Below the pieces are notes generated by a model, which was given only the letters and a program-made list of their open reading frames with translations, had not been told where the DNA came from and did not search any database. DNA of 64,000 bases from Mycoplasma sp. 1018B (GTDB taxonomy: Bacteria > Bacillota_I > Bacilli_A > Mycoplasmatales > Metamycoplasmataceae): contig NZ_CP102084.1 of NCBI RefSeq assembly GCF_024582675.1, positions 62,001-126,000 of the forward strand. Reading direction: 5' to 3'. Shown in pieces: positions 1 through 9,951 of this stretch. Each line of letters opens with the position of its first letter. The stretch's first letter is position 1. The translations under genes were made by a program, and so were the position numbers.

Positions 1-315
1 GAAGTAGCAGGAATAGTTGCTTATAAACAGCCGGTTACTCGTTCAATAATTAATAATATAAGAGGTGTTGCAAGCGATCAGGTATTAAATACTTTATTAT
101 TAAAAGGAGTTATTGAAGAAGTAGGTGTAAGTCCTACACCTGGGCATCCTGTTTTATATGGTGTAACTAATAAATTTTATGATTATTTTAAAATTAAATC
201 TATGAATGAATTACCTAAATTAACTGAATTTAATTATATAGATGGTTTCGAAAATGAACACGAAGATTTTAATCTTTTTGACAGTCAAAGAAATGAAAAT
301 AATTTCAACAATTAA
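1..315 (+). CDS. scpB: ScpB, segregation and condensation protein B (C-terminal part)
   Basis: The open frame runs in from the left edge and stops with TAA at 313-315, giving about 104 residues. It matches the second winged-helix domain of ScpB: the AYKQPVTRS stretch, then an IRGV element and the PGHPVLYGVT strand-turn. ScpB works with ScpA and SMC in the bacterial condensin that compacts and segregates the chromosome. The tail after the winged helix is acidic and Asn-rich. The start lies outside the window. A small hairpin terminator overlaps the stop codon, so this looks like the last gene of its unit. Confidence 0.9.
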   Translation, partial: EVAGIVAYKQPVTRSIINNIRGVASDQVLNTLLLKGVIEEVGVSPTPGHPVLYGVTNKFYDYFKIKSMNELPKLTEFNYIDGFENEHEDFNLFDSQRNENNFNN

Positions 316-334
316 GTGTACTTAGTACACTTTT
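314..334 (+). terminator. Short hairpin terminator after scpB
   Basis: The perfect arms AAGTGTAC and GTACACTT flank a TTA loop and are followed by T residues. The hairpin begins inside the scpB stop codon. The next gene starts 14 nt later, so some read-through is possible. Confidence 0.55.
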
Positions 335-347
335 ATTATTTAAAATA

Positions 348-1247
348 ATGAATAAACAATCTAATTGAAAAAAATATATAGTTACTTTAAATAATGATGA
401 AAAAAAACTTTTAAATTATTTAAAAGAAATATTTAGTAATTATCCGTTAAATTTAATTTATAAAATAATAAGAAAAAAAGATGTAAAAATTAATGGTAAA
501 AGAACAAATAATGAAAAACAAAAAATATATTTTAACGATATTATCGAAATATATTTCCCAGAGGAAATAAAAAATAAACAAAAACTCAACTTTAAAAATA
601 TTTCTATTGATTTTAATATTATTTATGAAGATAACAATATTTTAATAGTTGATAAACCTAAAGGTATTAGTATGCATTCAGATGCTAATAATTTAGATCT
701 TCAAGTATTAAAATATTTAGATTACAATGATAAAAATAATAATGAATTTAAACCGAGTCATATTGGTAGATTAGATAAAGAAACTAGTGGAATATGTTTG
801 TATGCTAAAAATTATTATTCTTTAGCTGAATTAAATAAAAAAACTAAATTTTTTGACAAAATTTACACTTTTAAATCAGATTATAATGGACCAGATAGAG
901 AAATTAATTTATTTATTTGAAATAATAAAAATAATTATTTAGAAGCTAAAGAAACTTCGGATAAAAATCTAACTACAGCTAAAACATATATTTATAGAAA
1001 AAATAAAATTTGATATGCCAAAATTTTAACGGGTAAAAAACATCAAATAAGATTATCTTTAAAAACTATTGGTTTTCCTATTTTAGGAGATAAAAAATAT
1101 TCAGGTAAATTATCTGATAGATTATATTTACATTGTAAAACAATAATTTTTCATAATTTAGATGGTAAACTTAAATATTTAAATAAAAAAGAATTTAATT
1201 CCAAAGTACCTTGAAAGGAAACTAATGAAAAACATTGAAAAAAATAA
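348..1247 (+). CDS. RluC/RluD-family 23S rRNA pseudouridine synthase
   Basis: A 299-residue protein with the usual two-part layout. The N-terminal S4-type RNA-binding region (about residues 15-75) is followed by the catalytic domain with the HIGRLDKETSG motif, whose Asp near residue 143 is the expected nucleophile. Further on, GKKHQIRL and FPILGDKKYSG match the family. RluC/RluD enzymes isomerise uridines in 23S rRNA, but the exact target cannot be read from the sequence. Three or more TGA codons are read as Trp. The gene overlaps gatC by 23 nt, so it heads the gatCAB operon. Confidence 0.88.
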
Positions 1248-1527
1248 ATTAGTTGAAATCGTAAGTTCTATTATGTTAAAACCTAACGAAGATGTGATAA
1301 ATCAGATTCTAATAGAGTGAGAGAATATTGAAAATAATTTAAAATTACTCGATAATCTAAATTTAAATAATGTTCAACCTTTAACACATATAAATGAAAA
1401 TCTAAAACATGATTTTTTAAGAGAAGATATACCATCTGATAATTTTGCTATTGAAAAAACAGATATATTAAATAATGCTTTTGCTAAAGACAAGGACTAT
1501 ATATTAACTCAAAAGGTGGTTAAATAA
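1225..1527 (+). CDS. gatC: Asp-tRNA(Asn)/Glu-tRNA(Gln) amidotransferase subunit C
   Basis: A 100-residue protein in the expected place ahead of gatA. It has the amphipathic N-terminal helix followed by a PLTHINENLKHDFLREDIP stretch, which resembles the GatC segment (DVEPLTHV...LREDVP) that wraps around GatA. The start is the ATG after AAAGGAA inside the end of the pseudouridine synthase gene. The stop overlaps the gatA start as TAATG. GatC stabilises the GatCAB complex that makes Gln-tRNA(Gln) from Glu-tRNA(Gln), which mycoplasmas need because they lack GlnRS. Confidence 0.85.
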
Positions 1528-2861
1528 TGGAACTCAAACAAAAAGGTAACTGAAATAATGCTTATAAAGAATTACAAAATGATAATAATAATTCAGTTAG
1601 TACATTATTACATGAAAAAATAAAATTTGAAAAAAACAATAATCGATTAACAGAAGCTGTTTTTACTATTAAAGATAATTATGCAACTAATTTTGCAAAG
1701 AGTTCTGCATCAAGCAAAATTTTAGAAAATTTTTATCCTGCTTATAATGCTACTGTAGTAGAAAAATTACTTCAAGATGGAGCTTTGCCAATTGCTAAAG
1801 TTAATTGCGATGAATTAGCCTTAGGCGGAACAGGAACCTTTAGCGCACATGGTTTAATCAAAAATCCTTTAGATAATAGTAGATTAGCTGGTGGGTCATC
1901 ATCAGGTTCTATAGCAACTTTAACAAATAATGTAAGTTTTGCTTTAGCATCTGACACAGGTGATAGTGTAAGATTACCAGCAAGTTTTTGTGGCAAAGTA
2001 GGCTTTAAACCATCATATGGCGCAATAAGTAGATATGGATTATTCGCTTATGCTTCTTCTTTAGATACTGTAGCTTATTTTGCGCATAATGTTAATGATA
2101 TTGCTTTGATTTCACAAATTTTATATGGCAAGGATGAAAAAGATTTCACAACTGTTGATGTAGATATATCAAATATAACAAAGACAAAACCAAAAAAGAT
2201 TGCCATTTTTAACGTGGATTATTTGTCTTTTGAGTTAAAAATTAAATGAGAAAAATTTACCAAAGATTTAAAAAATATTGATAATTTAGAAATTGAAATA
2301 GTTGATCCTGATATTGATGTTTTAAGAGCGATAAAACCAACTTATGAAATTATTTCTTATTCTGAAGCATCATCTAATTTAGCTAATTTAAACGGTATTG
2401 CTTTTGGTAATAGAAAAGATGGTAATAGTTGAGAAGAAATAATGACAAATACAAGAACAGAAGGTTTTGGGAAAATGGTTCAAAGAAGATTAACATTAGG
2501 AAGTTTTTTCCTTTATCAAAAAAATCAAGAAGAATTATTTATAAAAGCGCAAAAAGCACGTAGAAAAATAAAAAATTATTTTGATAATTTGCATTCTCAA
2601 TATGATTTAATAATTTATCCTGCCTATGCTTCATATGCGCCGTTAATAAAAAATAGAGAAAAAAATTATGATTATATGGAATATATTTTAACATCATCAA
2701 ATTTGACTGGTAATCCATCTATTACATTACCATTTGTTAAAATTAATAATTTACCAATTAATTTAGCTTTAGATGCTCAAATTTATAAAGATGAAAAATT
2801 ACTATCATATGCTTTATGAATAGAAGAATTTATTATTAGAAATAAGGAACATTATGAATAA
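1527..2861 (+). CDS. gatA: Glutamyl-tRNA(Gln) amidotransferase subunit A
   Basis: A 444-residue amidase-signature protein that releases ammonia from glutamine for GatB. The Lys/cis-Ser/Ser triad is visible: Lys in TIKDNYAT (residue 49), the GGSSSG segment (about 123-128) and the nucleophile Ser in DTGDSVRLP (about 147). The family consensus is DTGGS, so the Gly-to-Asp change is a small local variant. SFCGKVGFKPSYG and SRYGLFAYASSLD follow as in other GatA proteins. Trp codons are TGA in several places. It starts 1 nt inside the gatC stop and overlaps gatB by 8 nt. Confidence 0.95.
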
Positions 2862-4278
2862 TTTTGAAGTAATTATTGGAATTGAAATTCATTTAGAATT
2901 AAATACAAAAACTAAAATGTTTTCACCTTCTAAAAATGATTTTAATGCTGTTCCTAATACAACGATTAATCAAATTGATTTAGGATATCCTGGAACTTTA
3001 CCCTTACCTAATAAACAAGCAGTTAAATTTGCCATAATGTTAGCTAAAGCGTTAAATATGCAAATTGATGATGAGCTACATTTTGATAGAAAAAATTATT
3101 TTTATACTGATTTACCTAAAGGTTATCAAATTACACAATTTTATAGACCAATAGGAAAAAATGGTAAATTAAATATAAATATTAATGGAATAAATAAAAT
3201 AATAGATATAGAAAGAATTCATTTAGAAGAAGATACAGCAAGACAATACCACCAAGGAAATACTACCAAGTTAGATTATAATAGAGCAGGAGTACCACTT
3301 ATAGAAATAGTAACTAAACCAGTAATAAGATCAAGCGAAGAAGCAATAGCTTATATCGATATGATAAAAAGAATTGCTTTGACTTTGGGAATTTCAGATG
3401 CTAAAATGGAAAATGGTTCTTTAAGAGCTGATTTAAATATTTCTCTAAGACCGCATGGATATAATGGTTTTGGTACTAAAGTAGAAATAAAAAATATGAA
3501 TACATTTAGTAATGTTAAAACAGCAATTGAATATGAAATAAATTTGCAAACTAAAAATATTTTAACTAATATACCGATTTTACAAGAAACTAAAAGATTT
3601 GATGAAAACACTCAAACTAACATCGTTATGAGAACTAAAACTGGCGAAGTAGATTATAAATATTTTCCAGAACCTAACATTCCGTTTATTAAATTGAGTA
3701 ATGATTTTCTTAATAATATTTCTATACCTGAATTACCTTGAATTAAAGAGCAACGCTATAAAAATGAAAATATCAATACTATTTATATTAATAGTTTGAT
3801 AAACAATATTAATTTAGCAAACTATTTTGATTCAATAAATTATAAAGATCGAGAAAAACTAGCAAAATTATTTTTTGCAGAAATAGTTCAATTGGCAAAT
3901 AGTTTAAATAAAGAAGTAATTGATTTAAATATAAAAACTATTCATATAGAACAAGCTTTAAATTTATTAGATCAAGAAATTATTTCAGGAAAATCATTTA
4001 AAAAATTAATTACTTTATTACCAAATTTTGATCAGGAAAATATTGAAGATTTAGTAGAAAAATATAATTTAAAACAAATAAGCGATAAAAATAAAATAAA
4101 TGAATTTATTTTAAAAAGTTTTAAAGATGAAATGTTGAATGATTATAATAAAAGACCTGAAAGAGTTATAAAACAAATTTTAGGTCAAGTAATGAAATTA
4201 TCTGATGGTCAAGTTAATCCTAAAATTACTAATGATTTAGTAATCGAATTTTTAAAAAATAAAAAGAAAAATAATTAA
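2854..4278 (+). CDS. gatB: Aspartyl/glutamyl-tRNA amidotransferase subunit B
   Basis: A 474-residue protein with the GatB hallmarks: the N-terminal VIIGIEIHLELNT, then DLGYPGTLP, FYTDLPKGYQITQ, and HLEEDTAR with RAGVPLIEIVTKP. The C-terminal third is the helical and YqeY-like tRNA-binding tail. GatB activates the misacylated Glu- or Asp-tRNA and transfers ammonia to it. An in-frame TGA at 3739-3741 reads as Trp, so the gene is intact. It is the last gene of rluC/D-gatC-gatA-gatB and is followed by a hairpin terminator. Confidence 0.96.
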
Positions 4279-4364
4279 TACTAAATTAGATTAAGCAAAT
4301 ATTAAATAAAAAACTATTAAAAATATTTAATTTCTATTTTTAAAATAATTATTCTAATTTTTTT

Positions 4365-4398
4365 ATGCGTTTTGAATATATCACAAAACGTATTTTTT
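4365..4398 (+). terminator. Terminator of the gatCAB operon
   Basis: The arms ATGCGTTTTG and CAAAACGTAT pair with one G-T wobble and are followed by a T-rich run. The hairpin lies 87 nt after the gatB stop. Confidence 0.7.
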
Positions 4399-4492
4399 AT
4401 TTTATTTATATTTTTTAAATTCATTAAACTAAATCTTTTTTAACTGAGAAAAAAGATTTGCTATGTTGTAACAAACGATGATTTTTATAAAA

Positions 4493-4552
4493 AATATCTT
4501 TAGATTACAAATTAAATAAGATTTTTTATTTAATTTGTAATCTAAAGATATT
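4493..4552 (-). terminator. 26-bp perfect inverted repeat, probable terminator of the restriction-modification unit
   Basis: The arms 4493-4518 and 4527-4552 are perfectly complementary around an 8-nt loop. It starts 11 nt beyond the methylase stop on the minus strand and is followed there by a T-rich stretch. The stem is unusually long and perfect for an intrinsic terminator. Confidence 0.6.
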
Positions 4553-4563
4553 AGAAACTATAT

Positions 4564-5670
4564 TTATTCTTTTTTATTTTTTCTGTAAATTTCTCTAATT
4601 TCTTTCAAAGCCACTTTTTGATTATTTCTTTTAACAAATCAATAGTTAAATCCATTCAAACGCTCACTTTTACTATTATTAGCCAATGCTGCAGCCTTAT
4701 GAATATCTAAAATTTGATTATCTATTTTTAATTTAGCATCTTCAGTCAGTATAAATTTGGATTCTTCTTGATTTTTTAAATAAAATATTTCTCCTGGCGT
4801 TAAATAATTATTATTTATAAGATCTTTAAATACTACTTTAGGTGCTTTTTGATCTCAAAAAGCATTTTCTATTTTGTCTATTTTAATTTCAGTTTGATCT
4901 ATTCTTTTTTGTCCAAAATAGCAATATTTTGGATCTTTTTCTATCATAAGATAATTTCTTCCTGTTTGTTTTGCTATTTTAGCTGTTGTCATTGTTCCGG
5001 CAAAAGGATCTAAAATAATATCACCTATTTTTGATGAGATATTAATAATATAATAAAGTAATAATTCCGGTTTTTGTGTGCTATGTAATTTTTTATTATT
5101 TTCATCTTTTAAACGTTCTTTACCGTTTACTACTGGAAATTTTCAAATTGAACCTAATTGTTTACGATTTCCTTTATTAAAATTCTCTATAAATGTATTT
5201 AATTCTTTAGCTGTTTTATAATTAAAAGTATATTTAGAATTAGAACTTTTGGTGGCTCAAATTAAAGTTTCATGACTGTTTGTTAATCTAGTACCTTTAA
5301 AATTAGGTGTAGGATTAGTTTTTTGTCAAATCACATCGTTTAAAATTCAATAACCTAAATCTTGCATTATTCCACCAATAGTATAAATACATTGCATTCC
5401 TCCTATAACTCAAATAGAACCATTTTTTTTAAGTATCCGATAACATTCTTTTAATCATTCTCTTGTGAAATTATTATAATCTTGTGAGGTTGCAAACTTA
5501 TCTCATTCCTCTTTTACACCATTAAATTCTGTTCCATCTACTCTTAATAATTTACCTTTTGTTCTCATTCAATATGGAGGATCAACAAATATTAAGTCTA
5601 TACTTTCTGATGGTAATTTTTTTAATACTTTTATGCTATCATCATTTATTATTTTATTTACATCTATCAT
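4564..5670 (-). CDS. CcrM/M.HinfI-like adenine-N6 DNA methyltransferase (predicted GANTC)
   Basis: A 368-residue beta-class DNA methyltransferase. Motif IV DPPYW is at residues 30-33 and the SAM-binding motif I DPFAGTMTT is near 221-229. Long stretches match CcrM and M.HinfI, including LKKNGSIWVIG, GYWILNDVIWQKTNPTPNF, NSHETLIWA and HSTQKPE. The C-terminal ~95 residues (from APKVVFKDLI, about 274) look like the RAMA domain found at the end of CcrM-type enzymes, with LTPGE and LNGFNYWFVKR. These relatives methylate adenine in GANTC, so that specificity is the best guess. It overlaps the upstream restriction gene by 17 nt, which argues for a restriction-modification partner and not an orphan cell-cycle methylase. 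Confidence 0.85.
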
Positions 5671-6487
5671 TTTTTTCCTTTTGGTTTCTTAATTTTTTTG
5701 CCTTAGAAATATTTATATTATTTGGGAAAAATTCTTTTCTTAAATTTTTATATTTTTCATCGCTAGAAATTAATTTGTTTCATAATTTTTCTTTTAAAAC
5801 AATTAATTGTTTTAAAATTTCAGTGGATTTATCGAAATCAGGAATATAAATTACTTCATTATCTTTTTCGTTTTTATATCTTTTTAAATGATTTAATAAT
5901 TCATCTCACATTTTTTGCATTTTTAAAAAATTAAATAGTTCATTTCCATAAAATAAATAAATATTATTATTTTCTTTTTTAAAAATATCAATTTGATTTT
6001 GATAATATTTATTATTTTTTCTTAAACTAGCATCTAAAAATCACATAAAAACATATATTGTTTTATCTTTATAAATTTTAGAAATTGAATCATATTTTTT
6101 AAATAAATTATCTAATTGCCCTCTTTTTTTAGTACTATCGTGATCATCTCTTATTTTTTGTTCAATCATAAAAATTTGATTATTTTTTTCAAATAAATGG
6201 TCTATAAATAAAATTTCTTTATTATTAATAATCCTTTTTTCTAATTTATTATATTTATTAATCAAAAAATAATTTTCAATTATGTTTACTAAAAAATCTC
6301 CAAATCTTATTTCTTGACTTTGTGTTAAATTTTGTATTAATTTAGTTTTAGAATTAGTTAATCTAAATTCTCCTGTATATCTTTCAGGATATTTTATAAT
6401 ATTTTCAATCAATTTTTTATATTCTGTATCTTCTATTTTAATTTTTTCTTCTAATTTTTTGATGAATTGTTCATAACTGATATACAT
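5654..6487 (-). CDS. Type II restriction endonuclease, PD-(D/E)XK fold, probably HinfI-like
   Basis: A 277-residue protein translated just before the methylase and overlapping it. The nuclease core is readable: Asp96 in FIDH, then Glu109 and Lys111 in MIEQK, followed by a charged IRDDHDSTKKRGQ stretch. Pairing with a GANTC-type methylase suggests cutting at the same site. R.HinfI is of similar size as I recall it, but I cannot align it here, and another site with a central N such as GGNCC is possible. In-frame TGA codons (for example 6041-6043) are Trp. AAAGGA precedes the ATG. A full-length degenerate paralog lies at 29730-30641. Confidence 0.72.
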
Positions 6488-6573
6488 AATTTCCTTTTAA
6501 TGAAATTAAATAAAATAATATAAAAATATTTAGAATAATAAATTTATTAAAAGTATTTTAGAAATATTAACTT

Positions 6574-7491
6574 TTAAAACATACAAATAATAAAAATAAA
6601 GAATAAAATAAACAAAATACTATCAAAACGATCTAAAAATCCGCCATGACCTAGAAGAATTTTTGAATAGTCTTTGATACCATTCAAACGTTTGATTAAA
6701 GAAAAATATAAATCTCCTATTGCAGCAATTAATGGTGCTAATAACACAAAAATAATTTGTTTTATTAAACTATAATTATGCATTTGGAATAGATTTAAAC
6801 TAAAAGTTAAAACACTGGCAATAATAATTGCTATAAGCGATCCAAAGATAAAACCCTCTCATGTTTTATTAGGAGAAATAATAGGAGCAAAAGATTTTTT
6901 TATAATTTTTTTGCCTAAATATTTACCTGCAAAAAAACCACCAGTATCATAACTAATTGCAATTGCAAGAGGAATTAATCATAGTTTATAATCAAAATCT
7001 AGAAAAATCATAAATGATTTCATGACAATAGAAAATAAATACGAAGTAAATAACACATAAAAAGTTCTTAATAATAAATCATTAAAAGTTAATTTTCTAG
7101 TAACTTTTTCAATAATAAAAAATATTAATGAAACAGTTAAAATAATAATTATTGTTTCTCAACTTTGTGCAATATTTTGTATAAAAATAATAATTTGTCG
7201 TGTATCAAAAGGTTGTTGAAAATTGTTCTGATGTATTTGTATTAAGTTAGTAAGAGGAAAAACAATGCTAGCTACTAAAGATAAAGTTAACAAATAAATA
7301 AAAATATTTTTTAAACGCATTGCTTTAAAAAATTCATAACTAAAAATTGCAGTAATAAAACTTATAAAAACTAAAGTTATTATTCTACTTTCATAATAAA
7401 TGGGCGAAAATATAGAAAGAGGTATAACAATTCCTAAAGAAACAACAAGTAATATTAATGCTGGAATGATTCTTTCTTTTAGTAATTTCAT
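6574..7491 (-). CDS. cdsA: Phosphatidate cytidylyltransferase (CDP-diglyceride synthase)
   Basis: A 305-residue polytopic membrane protein that makes CDP-diacylglycerol from phosphatidate and CTP, the precursor of phosphatidylglycerol and cardiolipin. The C-terminal CdsA signature is clear: [16 protein letters not shown] followed by [12 protein letters not shown] chose the ATG at 7491 ([12 protein letters not shown]), which gives the usual CdsA N-terminus. The frame stays open upstream to a GTG at 7563, but that would add an unlikely extension reaching almost to pyrH. The central part needs several TGA-Trp codons. It is divergent from pyrH. Confidence 0.88.
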
Positions 7492-7578
7492 AATATAAAT
7501 TATAACAACTTGAATTATTTTGCTTATTATATTTAAAATTAAATATAATTTAAAAAAATACACAATATAGGGGAAAAT

Positions 7579-8295
7579 GTGAAGTATAAAAGAATTTTAG
7601 TCAAACTCTCAGGTGAAGGTTTAGCTAATAAAGATAAAAGTTTAGCAATTGATTATGAATTAGTTGAAGACATAGCAAAACAATTAAAAACGGTTATTGA
7701 TGAAAATGTGCAAGTCGCTATTGTAGTTGGAGGAGGTAATTTTTGACGTGGAGTAAGCGCGGAAAGAAATGGTATTCCTAGAAATAGAGCTGATTATATA
7801 GGTATGCTTGCAACAATTATGAATGGATTAGCCTTAAGAAGTGGTTTTGAAAAAGTTGGTATTAAGGCGAGAGTGCAATCTTCAATAATGATAGATCAAA
7901 AAGTAGCAGAAAATTATGTGAATGAAAAAACATTAAAATATTTGCAAGAAGGTGAAGTAGTAATTTTCGCTGGTGGAACTGGTAGACCATATTTTACTAC
8001 TGATACTGCGGCAACTTTATTTGCCTCAGAAATTAAAGCAGAAGTAATTTTAATGGGTAAAAATGGTGTGGATGGCATTTATGATAAAGATCCAAGAACC
8101 AACGCTGACGCTAAACATTATGAAAAAATTACTTATGATGAAATTTTGGAAAAAAAATTACAGGTAATGGATTTAACCGCTACAAGCATGGCAAGAGATA
8201 ATAATATTAATCTAATAGTATTTAATATATTAGAGAAAAATTCAATTGTTAAAGTATTAAAAAATGAAATTAAATTCACGGAGGTGATTAAATAA
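7579..8295 (+). CDS. pyrH: Uridylate (UMP) kinase
   Basis: A 238-residue amino-acid-kinase-fold enzyme that phosphorylates UMP to UDP. Visible motifs are ILVKLSGEGL at the N-terminus, VGGGNFWRG (Trp from TGA), FAGGTGRPYFTTDTAA and MDLTATSMA. The start is GTG at 7579 after a good AGGGG ribosome-binding site; the overlapping ATG two bases earlier is in another frame. The stop overlaps the frr start as TAATG, a widespread pyrH-frr arrangement. Confidence 0.95.
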
Positions 8296-8846
8296 TGGAA
8301 TTTGAATTATATAATTATGAATTCGATATAGAAGCACAAAAAGTTTTAGATCATTATGTTTTTGAACTTTCAAAAATTTCTACTGGAAGAGCAAATCCAC
8401 AATTAGTTAAAGGTATAAAAATTAATTATTATGATAGTTTAACTTCTTTAGAAGAACTTGCTAATATAAGCGTACCCGAAGCACAACAATTATTAATTAA
8501 ACCTTATGATGTTTCAATTAATAAAGAAATTACAAAAGTAATTTTAGCTGAAAATTTAAATGTAGCAGTTGCTGATGAAGGTAATCAAGTTAGATTAACT
8601 TTTGCACCTTTAACTACTGAAAAACGTAAAGAATTAGTAAAAGGATTAAATAAATTTACAGAATCAGCTAAAGTTGGTATTAGAAATACTCGTCAAAATG
8701 TTAATAAAAGAATTAAAGCGGATGAAGAATTATCAGAAGATCTTCAAAGAAATTATTTGGATAAAATTCAAAAATTAACTGATGAAAAAATAGCTCATAT
8801 TGATCAATTAACTAAAAATAAAGAAAAAGAATTATTAACTATTTAA
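8295..8846 (+). CDS. frr: Ribosome recycling factor
   Basis: A 183-residue protein, the normal length for RRF. It shows STGRANPQLV near residue 30, the PLTTEKRKELVKGL segment and IRNTRQNVNKRIK, all diagnostic. RRF with EF-G splits post-termination ribosomes. It is translationally coupled to pyrH by a 1-nt overlap and is followed by a hairpin terminator. Confidence 0.96.
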   Translation: MEFELYNYEFDIEAQKVLDHYVFELSKISTGRANPQLVKGIKINYYDSLTSLEELANISVPEAQQLLIKPYDVSINKEITKVILAENLNVAVADEGNQVRLTFAPLTTEKRKELVKGLNKFTESAKVGIRNTRQNVNKRIKADEELSEDLQRNYLDKIQKLTDEKIAHIDQLTKNKEKELLTI

Positions 8847-8861
8847 TCTTTAAAAAATTTA

Positions 8862-8896
8862 AATAATAAAGTTTAAATACTTTGTTATTTTTTATT
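8862..8896 (+). terminator. Terminator after pyrH-frr
   Basis: The arms AATAATAAAG and CTTTGTTATT pair with one wobble, with an 8-nt loop and a T-rich tail. Confidence 0.65.
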
Positions 8897-8943
8897 TAAA
8901 TAATTAAGTATTATAATTTATATAAATTATAAGAGAGGGCCAA

Positions 8944-9915
8944 ATGTTTAATTTAGAAGGCGGAAAATTATTTAAAAAATGAAGTATTAGAAAAATTTCT
9001 TTTGTTGGTATTTTAATAGCAATATCTGTAGTTTTTCTTGTTATATCAGTTGGAATAATGCCATTTTTTTCTTATCCTTCTTTTAAAATTAGTTTTATTG
9101 GTTTGCCTGTGAAAATAACAGGATTTATTTTCGGACCTATTGTTGGTGGATTAGTTGGTTTATTGAGTGATTTGATAAGTTTTTTATTTTTGCCAACTAA
9201 CTATAATCCTTTATATACTTTAGCTACGGCTTCTAATGGAATAATTGCGGGAATTATTGGTTGATTATTTTTAAAACTATTTCACTATTATTTTGGAGGA
9301 GCTTTTAGAGATACTGTTTATGAAACAAAAATTATTCTTTTAAATAAACAACTAATTAAATTAAAATTAACCAATCCAGATTCTAAAAAAATAAAAAAAA
9401 TATTAAACAAAATATTAAATTTTGGTGAAAAAAGAAAAAAAATTAGAATAGTAGGAACTAGAGGAACATTATTAAATTTTAACGTTACAATAGCTACTTT
9501 GTTTTTAATGCTAATTATCTTTTTAATTATTTGATTAATTTATACACAAGTAAGTGACTTGCAAATTACTTCGGGTATTATTAAAAATAGATTTGTTTTA
9601 ACAATGTTAATGATAACTGGTTTTGGTGCAATGATTATTTTTTTATGATTTGCCAGATTTAAAATGAAAGCACGTCATTTCTTTATAATTGTACCAATTG
9701 TAGTATTTTCAGCATTTATTGAATTAGTTAATGTGCCTATTTTATCTTTAGCGGATGCTTTTTCTAATTCAACAGGAACTAATAGTATTTTTGTTTATAT
9801 TTTTACTCATACAATACTTTCACCTGTAAAAATTTGAGTAAATATGATAGTAATATTTTTTACATATAACATTATTAATCCATTAATTAATAAAAATAAT
9901 GGCATTACGTATTAA
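8944..9915 (+). CDS. ECF transporter S component (substrate-binding membrane subunit)
   Basis: A 323-residue membrane protein. The N-terminal half shows typical S-component features: an early TM segment, then SFIGLPVKITGFIFGPIVGGLVGLLSDLISF, the folate-type pattern of a short strand followed by a Gly-rich membrane helix and Asp. About 75 basic residues (105-180) sit between the first and second membrane groups, which is longer than in classical FolT. S components capture a vitamin and hand it to a shared EcfT/EcfA module, which is not in this window. Folate or a related vitamin is a guess. AGAGAGGG precedes the ATG. Confidence 0.7.
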
Positions 9916-9929
9916 GCCGTTATTTTTTT
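9895..9929 (+). terminator. Terminator overlapping the end of the ECF S-component gene
   Basis: The arms AATAATGGC and GCCGTTATT pair with one wobble, followed by seven T. The left arm lies inside the last codons of the gene. The cysS ribosome-binding site comes just after the T run. Confidence 0.7.
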
Positions 9930-9951
9930 GCTAGATTTTCTTAGGAGTAAA

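Larger units (their letters stand above)
4279..4563. other. Intergenic space between convergent gatB and methylase, with three hairpins
   Basis: I see no gene in these 285 bases. They hold a terminator-like hairpin at 4365-4398, a second hairpin at about 4432-4459 (AAATCTTTTTT against AAAAAAGATTT) and a 26-bp perfect inverted repeat at 4493-4552. The first suits the plus-strand gatB operon and the third suits the minus-strand restriction-modification genes. Three stems for two converging units is more than is needed. Confidence 0.6.

Noticed and set aside
1772-1996. Minus-strand open frame inside gatA
   Set aside because: It is a shadow of gatA, which carries all amidase motifs on the plus strand.
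1527-4278. gatA and gatB looking broken into fragments
   Set aside because: All breaks are TGA codons at Trp positions. No frameshift is needed, so these are intact genes under the mycoplasma code. The same holds for cdsA, gyrB, dnaK, rmuC and others.
5559-5849. Plus-strand open frame rich in Phe and Leu across the methylase/endonuclease junction
   Set aside because: Its composition is what the antisense of AT-rich coding DNA gives, and it has no ribosome-binding site or homology that I recognise.
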